Source of the DNA: Flavobacterium nackdongense
GTDB lineage: Bacteria; Bacteroidota; Bacteroidia; Flavobacteriales; Flavobacteriaceae
NCBI RefSeq assembly: GCF_004355225.1
Contig: NZ_CP037933.1
Coordinates: 2,976,001 to 3,040,000 of the forward strand
Length of the DNA: 64,000 nucleotides
Direction of reading: 5' to 3'
The notes below the pieces were generated by a model. That model searched no databases. It saw nothing but the letters and a program-made list of their open reading frames with translations, and had not been told where the DNA came from. The position numbers and the translations under genes were made by a program. Shown here one piece after another: positions 58,739 through 64,000 of this stretch; position 1 is the stretch's first letter; each line of letters opens with the position of its first letter.

Positions 58739-60529
58739 ATGTCAGCAGAAGTTCACGAACATTCACACGAACACGAACACCACCATAAAGACACTTTTAT
58801 TACTAAATATATTTTTAGTATAGATCATAAAATGATTGCCAAACAATACTTGATTACCGGTATTATTATGGGAGTTATCGGAGTATTAATGTCTATGCTT
58901 TTCAGATTGCAATTGGCGTATCCTGAAGAATCCTTCAAGATTTTCAATGTTTTGTTGGGTGATAAATGGGCTCCAAATGGCGTAATGGCCAACGATATTT
59001 ATTTGGCTTTGGTGACCATACACGGAACCATAATGGTGTTCTTTGTATTGACAGCTGGGTTAAGTGGAACGTTTAGTAATTTATTGATTCCATTGCAAAT
59101 TGGAGCAAGAGATATGGCATCAGGATTTTTGAATATGATTTCCTATTGGTTGTTCTTCTTGTCAAGTGTATTGATGGTTTGTTCCTTATTTGTTGAGTCG
59201 GGACCGGCCAATGCGGGATGGACGATCTATCCACCATTGAGTGCACTTCCACAAGCGATTTCAGGGTCTGGTGCTGGTATGACACTGTGGTTGGTTTCTA
59301 TGGCAGTGTTTATCGCTGCTTCATTAATGGGTTCTTTGAACTATATCGTGACCGTAATCAATTTAAGAACCAAAGGAATGTCGATGACAAGATTGCCACT
59401 TACTATCTGGGCTTTCTTCGTAACAGCTATTATTGGTGTTATTTCGTTTCCTGTTTTATTGTCGGCAGCCTTATTATTGATTTTTGACAGAAGCTTTGGA
59501 ACTTCATTCTTCTTGTCTGATATCTATATCGCTGGAGAAGTATTGCATTATCAAGGAGGTTCGCCTGTATTGTTTGAGCATTTATTTTGGTTCCTAGGAC
59601 ATCCTGAAGTATATATTATCATCTTACCTGCTTTGGGTATTACTTCTGAAATTATTGCAACCAATTCTCGTAAACCAATCTTTGGTTACAGAGCGATGAT
59701 TATGTCTATTTTAGCCATTGCGTTTTTATCGACTATTGTTTGGGGACATCATATGTTTATATCAGGGATGAATCCGTTCTTAGGTTCGGTATTTACCTTT
59801 ACAACCTTGTTGATTGCCATTCCATCGGCAGTAAAAGCGTTTAACTACATCACGACACTTTGGAAAGGAAACTTGCAATTAAATCCGGCTATGTTGTTTT
59901 CTATCGGTTTGGTTTCGACCTTTATCACTGGTGGTTTAACAGGAATTATTCTTGGTGACAGTACCTTAGATATTAATGTTCACGATACGTATTTTGTTGT
60001 AGCTCACTTTCACTTGGTAATGGGTATATCGGCATTGTACGGAATGTTCGCAGGAATTTACCACTGGTTCCCAAAAATGTTCGGTCGAATGTTGGACAAG
60101 AATTTAGGATATGTTCACTTTTGGGTAACAGCAGTTTGTGCTTATGGAGTATTTTTCCCGATGCACTTCATCGGATTAGCAGGTTTGCCAAGACGTTATT
60201 ATACGAACACTAACTTTCCATTATTTGATGATTTACAAAACGTAAATGTGTTGATTACTACTTTCGCTTTAATTGGTGGTGCGTTCCAATTGGTTTTCTT
60301 GTACAATTTCTTCTCTAGTATTTTCTACGGTAAGAAAGCAGTTCAAAACCCTTGGAAGTCGAATACTTTAGAATGGACAGCGCCTGTAGAGCATATTCAC
60401 GGCAACTGGCCAGGCGAAATTCCAGAAGTACACCGTTGGCCTTATGATTACAGCAATCCTGCTCACGAGGAGGATTTTGTACCACAAAATGTACCAATGA
60501 AAGAAGGAGAAGAAGTGTTACATCACTAA
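58739..60529 (+). CDS. coxA: Cytochrome c oxidase subunit I
   Basis: 596 residues with twelve core helices. Heme-copper motifs are intact: WFLGHPEVYIIILPALG (HPEVY), WGHHMFISGM (Cu-B histidines), HDTYFVVAHFHLVMG (heme a and a3 ligands). A His-rich N-terminal leader (HEHSHEHEHHHKD) precedes helix 1. Reduces oxygen to water while pumping protons. No subunit III or IV gene follows, so these must lie elsewhere in the genome. Confidence 0.97.
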   Translation: MSAEVHEHSHEHEHHHKDTFITKYIFSIDHKMIAKQYLITGIIMGVIGVLMSMLFRLQLAYPEESFKIFNVLLGDKWAPNGVMANDIYLALVTIHGTIMVFFVLTAGLSGTFSNLLIPLQIGARDMASGFLNMISYWLFFLSSVLMVCSLFVESGPANAGWTIYPPLSALPQAISGSGAGMTLWLVSMAVFIAASLMGSLNYIVTVINLRTKGMSMTRLPLTIWAFFVTAIIGVISFPVLLSAALLLIFDRSFGTSFFLSDIYIAGEVLHYQGGSPVLFEHLFWFLGHPEVYIIILPALGITSEIIATNSRKPIFGYRAMIMSILAIAFLSTIVWGHHMFISGMNPFLGSVFTFTTLLIAIPSAVKAFNYITTLWKGNLQLNPAMLFSIGLVSTFITGGLTGIILGDSTLDINVHDTYFVVAHFHLVMGISALYGMFAGIYHWFPKMFGRMLDKNLGYVHFWVTAVCAYGVFFPMHFIGLAGLPRRYYTNTNFPLFDDLQNVNVLITTFALIGGAFQLVFLYNFFSSIFYGKKAVQNPWKSNTLEWTAPVEHIHGNWPGEIPEVHRWPYDYSNPAHEEDFVPQNVPMKEGEEVLHH

Positions 60530-60563
60530 TAGCCTTCAAAAATATAAAAATGCCTTTAAAAAT

Positions 60564-60588
60564 TGGACTGAACCCAAAAGTTTGGACA
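60564..60588. mobile_element. Possible IS3-family end fragment
   Basis: TGGACTGAACCCAAAAGTTT, then GGACA, resembles the terminal inverted repeats of IS3/IS150-group insertion sequences, which often read TGNACTG-ACCCAAAA-GTTTGGAC. Only one end and no transposase is present, so it is at most a scar. Confidence 0.35.
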
Positions 60589-60611
60589 GATTTATAATTA
60601 ATTTTGATAAT

Positions 60612-60641
60612 AATGAGCTCGATATTTTATCGGGCTCATTT
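60612..60641 (+). terminator. Terminator after coxA
   Basis: AATGAGCTCGATA and TATCGGGCTCATT form a near-perfect stem with TTT loop; a short T-run follows. It lies 82 nt beyond the stop. Confidence 0.8.
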
Positions 60642-60699
60642 TGTTTAAATTAGACTTACTTCTGTCGTTATTATAATAGTTTATAAAATGAATTGTTTT

Positions 60700-61314
60700 C
60701 TAAAACAACCCGTTCAATTCCGCATCGATTTTATTAATAATCATCCCCAAATCTTCTGGGTTATCGACAAAATTGATGTTGTCTACATCGATTATCAGTA
60801 ATTTTCCTTTGGTGTAGGTTTGAATCCAAGCTTCGTAGCGTTCGTTCAATCGGTTCAGGTAATCAATAGAAATGGTGTTCTCATATTCGCGACCACGCTT
60901 GTGAATTTGGTTGACTAAATTTGGGATGGAGCTCCGCAAATAGATAAGCATATCGGGGGCTGCGACCATAGATTCCATCAATTCAAACAAGGAAGAATAG
61001 TTTTGAAAATCACGATGGGTCATCAAGCCCATAGCATGTAAATTAGGGGCAAATATATGCGCATCCTCATAAATGGTGCGGTCTTGAATGATTTTTTTAC
61101 CGCTTTCTCGAATTTGCATCACTTGACGAAAACGGCTATTGAGAAAGTAAATCTGCAAATTAAAAGACCAACGCTCCATTTGATGATAAAAATCGTCCAA
61201 ATAGGGATTGTCTACCACGTCTTCAAAATGTGGTTCCCATTTGAAATGTTTCGCCAATAAACGGGTCAATGTTGTTTTTCCTGCTCCTATGTTTCCTGCG
61301 ACTGCTATGTGCAT
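60700..61314 (-). CDS. Deoxynucleoside kinase
   Basis: 204 residues. P-loop HIAVAGNIGAGKTTLTRLL at the start, base-recognition/catalytic motif IIQDRTIYEDAHIFAPNLH and LID-like YLRSSIPNLVNQIHKRGREYE. It phosphorylates deoxynucleosides as a salvage enzyme; substrate preference (dA/dG versus dC/T) cannot be told here. Its start overlaps the stop of the upstream secreted-protein gene (TAATG at 61312-61316), so translation is coupled. Confidence 0.94.
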   Translation of the reverse strand: MHIAVAGNIGAGKTTLTRLLAKHFKWEPHFEDVVDNPYLDDFYHQMERWSFNLQIYFLNSRFRQVMQIRESGKKIIQDRTIYEDAHIFAPNLHAMGLMTHRDFQNYSSLFELMESMVAAPDMLIYLRSSIPNLVNQIHKRGREYENTISIDYLNRLNERYEAWIQTYTKGKLLIIDVDNINFVDNPEDLGMIINKIDAELNGLF

Positions 61315-62108
61315 TATGGTATTGTGATTTTATAATTCGTAATTCCTTGGTCGGTAAAAATAGCTAAAATTTGGTCTTTGTAATAGAATTTTTTGAATGA
61401 TTTATCCACATTCTCGATGCTGTAAATACGGTTCTTTTTTGCATCTTGAAAAAACAAGTTGCCGTCCTTAGAAAAAACAACATCCTGATTAGAAATCAGT
61501 TGAATTTGGTCAAAATCACGGACCTTGTTTATTGTAGTAATTTTTCCAAAAACGTCTACTGCGTACCCATTCATTTTATCGTCAATCCATCGAAAGGTAT
61601 TAAAGTCGGATTCATAATATTTTACATTCCCTTCCAAAGATGGTGTTATCGACTGAAAGCTGTTTTTCAAAAAATCATATAAACCTATTTGTTGTGTTAA
61701 ACTGTTGTAGATCCAAAGCCTGTTTTGAGAGGCAATGCCGGAAGCAGCGACTAGTATAGGAAACTCATTTTCAGAAAAGTTTATTTTCTGCGTTTCATTC
61801 AATTGATTGTCTAAAAGGATAATGGTATTGAAATTTTCATAATACAACATAATTTTAAGTTGATTTTGAAAATCAATTTTAGTGATTTTTCCCAATGAAA
61901 CATTTTTATATTGCCATAATTCTTTATCATTTTTTCTGTAAAAAACATTGTTCTTGATGTAGTAAAGGTCACCTGTAGTGTCAAAACCTACGAAAACATC
62001 GATATCCATTTGCTGCGATGCAAGTTGTTTTGCCGGTATATTTTGTTCCTGTGCAAATAGTGATGCGAGTTGGAACAGTACGAAAAAGAGGCCTAGTTTA
62101 TACGACAT
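61314..62108 (-). CDS. Secreted beta-propeller-like protein
   Basis: 264 residues. Signal peptide (MSYKLGLFFVLFQLASLFAQ) and a body of repeated short strands with phrases such as DTTGDLYYIKNNVFYRKNDK, VFSKDGNLFFQDAKKNRIYS and a final IFTDQGITNYKITIP. The pattern looks like a small beta-propeller. No catalytic or sorting motif. It is coupled to the downstream kinase gene, a conserved pairing in Flavobacteriia as far as I recall; its function is unknown. Confidence 0.75.
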   Translation of the reverse strand: MSYKLGLFFVLFQLASLFAQEQNIPAKQLASQQMDIDVFVGFDTTGDLYYIKNNVFYRKNDKELWQYKNVSLGKITKIDFQNQLKIMLYYENFNTIILLDNQLNETQKINFSENEFPILVAASGIASQNRLWIYNSLTQQIGLYDFLKNSFQSITPSLEGNVKYYESDFNTFRWIDDKMNGYAVDVFGKITTINKVRDFDQIQLISNQDVVFSKDGNLFFQDAKKNRIYSIENVDKSFKKFYYKDQILAIFTDQGITNYKITIP

Positions 62109-62284
62109 ACATTGAATTCTATTGCAAAAAATTGGAACTAGTAAAGGATTTTGAATTTTAAGCTAATTTACGTTAAACCTATTTATAATCTAGCGGTCTT
62201 ATTATAATATTCTTAACATTTTAAATGTAACAATATTAGTTTTTAATTGTCATATTTGATATTCAAAATTTAAACCTAAAATTT

Positions 62285-63208
62285 ATGAACAAAATTATTT
62301 TCACAGTGGTGCTTTGGCTAGCCACTTATTTAGGACTACAAGCCCAAGAATTTCAAGGAATGGCGGTATACCAGTCTAAAACGAGTACCGAAGATATGAA
62401 AGCACGTTTGTCCGGCAATAAAGACCTCACGCCCGAAATGCAAAAAACAATCGAGGAGCGTATGAAGAAAATGTTCGAAAAAACATTTATTCTTAATTTC
62501 AATAAAACGGCCTCTATATATAAAGAAGAAGAAAAGCTAGATACGCCAACACAAGGCGGTTCAGGTGGAGGAATGCGTTTTATGGCCTCAATGGCAGGCG
62601 GTGGCGGAACGTATTACAAAAACGTCAAAGAAAAAGCCTATACTGTCGATAAAGAATTTATGGGCAAAGAGTTTCTAATCAAAGATTCATTACCCAATTT
62701 GAAATGGAAAATGGAAGGGGAAACCCGCGTTATTGGAGGCTATAATTGTTTCAAAGCGACGGCAATTCGTCCCGTTAGTAAGACCGATTTTAGAAATTTT
62801 AGACCCAAACCGGAAGATAAAGATGCCAAGAAAACTGCCGATGCATTAGCGAAACCGGCTGACGCCAATAAGAAAACCAACTTTATGGACGAAATGAATC
62901 TTCCTAAAGAACAAGTGGTTACAGCTTGGTACACGCCCGAAGTTCCGGTAAACCAAGGCCCTGAAAATTATTGGGGATTACCCGGTTTGATTCTTGAAAT
63001 CAACGATGGTAAAACGGTTATTTTATGTTCAAAAGTCGTGCTGAATCCCAAGGAAAAAGCCGATATCAAAGCTTCAACCAAAGGCAAAGTGGTAACTCAA
63101 GCAGAATTTGATGAAATTATGATCAAAAAAATGGAAGAATGGCGCGAAATGAATCGCGGTCGCGGAGGCAATGGAACGATGCAAATCCGAATGGGAGGAC
63201 CTAATTAA
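62285..63208 (+). CDS. GLPGLI family secreted protein
   Basis: 307 residues. Signal peptide MNKIIFTVVLWLATYLGLQA. The GLPGLI motif is exact (YWGLPGLILEINDGKTVILC) near residue 240. The family is defined by this motif, is confined to Bacteroidota and has no known function. The C-terminus is Gly/Arg/Met-rich (EMNRGRGGNGTMQIRMGGPN). It lies 40 nt upstream of a TonB-receptor-like gene, a frequent association. Confidence 0.93.
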   Translation: MNKIIFTVVLWLATYLGLQAQEFQGMAVYQSKTSTEDMKARLSGNKDLTPEMQKTIEERMKKMFEKTFILNFNKTASIYKEEEKLDTPTQGGSGGGMRFMASMAGGGGTYYKNVKEKAYTVDKEFMGKEFLIKDSLPNLKWKMEGETRVIGGYNCFKATAIRPVSKTDFRNFRPKPEDKDAKKTADALAKPADANKKTNFMDEMNLPKEQVVTAWYTPEVPVNQGPENYWGLPGLILEINDGKTVILCSKVVLNPKEKADIKASTKGKVVTQAEFDEIMIKKMEEWREMNRGRGGNGTMQIRMGGPN

Positions 63209-63248
63209 TTGTATTGTAACCATTCTAAAAATTCACGCCAACAATCTG

Positions 63249-64000
63249 ATGAAAAATTTACTCCTATTTGCTCTTGTCTTTGTAAGTTTATTTTCTTTTG
63301 CCCAAACCGTTAAGTTAGAAGGAACCGTTTCGGATACTAAAAATATCGCGTTGGAAATGGTCAATGTTATGGCTGTAAACCAAACGACAAAAGCGATGGA
63401 TTCCTACGCTATTACCAACGATAAAGGGAAATATTCCCTGAGCTTAAAGCCCAATACGACCTATACGGTTAAAATCAGTTTTTTGGGAATGCAAAGCAAA
63501 GAGATCGAAATTCAGACTACAACTATTGCCATCAGCAAAAATATTGCTTTAGAAGAAAGTGCTACCGAACTCGATGGAGTAGAAATTATTCGCGAAATGC
63601 CAGTTTCTATCAAAGGCGATACTATTGTTTACAATGCCGATTCATTCAAAACAGGAACCGAACGAAAGCTAGAAGATGTACTGAAAAAATTACCGGGAGT
63701 CGAGGTCAACGCCGATGGCGAAATCGAAGTGGAAGGGAAAAAAGTGACCAAATTGATGGTCGAAGGCAAAGACTTTTTTGATGGTGATACCAAACTCGGA
63801 GTCAAAAATATTCCTGCCGATGCCATAGATAAAGTGCAAGTCCTTCGGAATTTCAACGAGAATTCCATATTAAAAAATGTTGAAAACAACGAGGAAAATG
63901 TTGCTATGAACATTAAGCTGAAATCGGGTAAAAAGAATTTCTGGTTCGGAGATATTACGGGCGGAATTGGCGTCGGTCATACCGATTTTCGCTATGTTGC
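63249..64000 (+). CDS. TonB-receptor-like outer-membrane protein, N-terminal part
   Basis: ATG 63249 starts a signal peptide (MKNLLLFALVFVSLFSFAQ) and the frame runs off the right edge after 250 codons. Residues 20-110 are a carboxypeptidase-regulatory-like beta domain (LEGTVSDTKNIALEMVNVMA, FLGMQSKEIEIQTTT), followed by a plug-like region with RKLEDVLKKLPGVEVNADGE and GKDFFDGDTK. This fits outer-membrane beta-barrel proteins related to TonB-dependent receptors. Paired with a GLPGLI gene, as often in this phylum. Confidence 0.9.
   Translation, partial: MKNLLLFALVFVSLFSFAQTVKLEGTVSDTKNIALEMVNVMAVNQTTKAMDSYAITNDKGKYSLSLKPNTTYTVKISFLGMQSKEIEIQTTTIAISKNIALEESATELDGVEIIREMPVSIKGDTIVYNADSFKTGTERKLEDVLKKLPGVEVNADGEIEVEGKKVTKLMVEGKDFFDGDTKLGVKNIPADAIDKVQVLRNFNENSILKNVENNEENVAMNIKLKSGKKNFWFGDITGGIGVGHTDFRYV

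Overview
The window looks like a chromosomal segment of a Flavobacterium or close relative (Bacteroidota). It is AT-rich. Many genes follow the Bacteroidota promoter pattern TTG/TTTG, then about 19 nt, then TAnnTTTG, and there are few Shine-Dalgarno sites. It carries the gliding genes gldD and gldE in the known mutY-ssb-gldE-gldD order, proteins with type IX secretion (T9SS) C-terminal domains, and a six-gene alternative complex III operon followed by a cytochrome c oxidase. No rRNA, tRNA, CRISPR array, prophage or intact insertion sequence was seen.

Layout. 1-6.8 kb: a surface/secretion locus. Two related gene pairs (a SYSIGQVFY-type secreted protein followed by an MSYQA-type secreted protein) point away from each other across about 1 kb of AT-rich DNA; the right-hand pair continues into a beta-helix protein. 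6.8-12.8 kb: a cluster-less Rieske-like lipoprotein, greA with a hairpin leader, a HIT protein, a transglutaminase-like protein, an orphan histidine kinase, an SSB-tailed DUF3127 protein, a PAP2 phosphatase and aat. 12.9-18 kb: a MOSC protein, tag with a lipoprotein, and the rplM-rpsI-rpsB-tsf operon. 18.5-28.4 kb: an exported glutamate-racemase-like protein, a LacI regulator, a glycosyltransferase, a Lys-rich protein ending in a PBCV-type basic adaptor domain, a giant outer-membrane barrel, aspartate kinase and a GNAT. 28.6-35.1 kb: fbp, tspO and the mevalonate/isoprenoid genes (mvaD, mevalonate kinase-like, UbiA) interrupted by a MazF-type toxin-antitoxin module, then a pseudouridine synthase.

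35.3-41.1 kb: mutY-ssb-gldE-gldD, diverging from an HU gene, a 30-residue basic protein and rng. 41.2-45.4 kb: accessory DNA with HEAT-like, TadA and TonB-like genes, a gene-free 0.9 kb stretch containing a MITE-like element, and two small genes with near-identical promoters. 45.5-47.9 kb: a NarL-type two-component system. 48-60.5 kb: a SPOR protein, then actA-F and coxB-coxA, which feed electrons from quinol to oxygen. 60.7-64 kb: a deoxynucleoside kinase, a secreted propeller-like protein, a GLPGLI protein and the start of a TonB-receptor-like outer-membrane protein.

The most interesting signals lie between genes. (1) Two genes share an operator (37 bp, one mismatch), then exactly 17 nt, TAnnTTTG, exactly 20 nt and ATG, beside a NarL-type regulator. 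(2) Two copies of a dispersed element keep conserved ends around a variable hairpin. (3) Two MITE-like elements have imperfect inverted ends. (4) At least nine intergenic palindromes are built from degenerate short tandem words. (5) A TGAC-N4-GTCA site lies upstream of both the complex III and oxidase operons. (6) A head-to-head, apparently duplicated surface-protein module opens the window.
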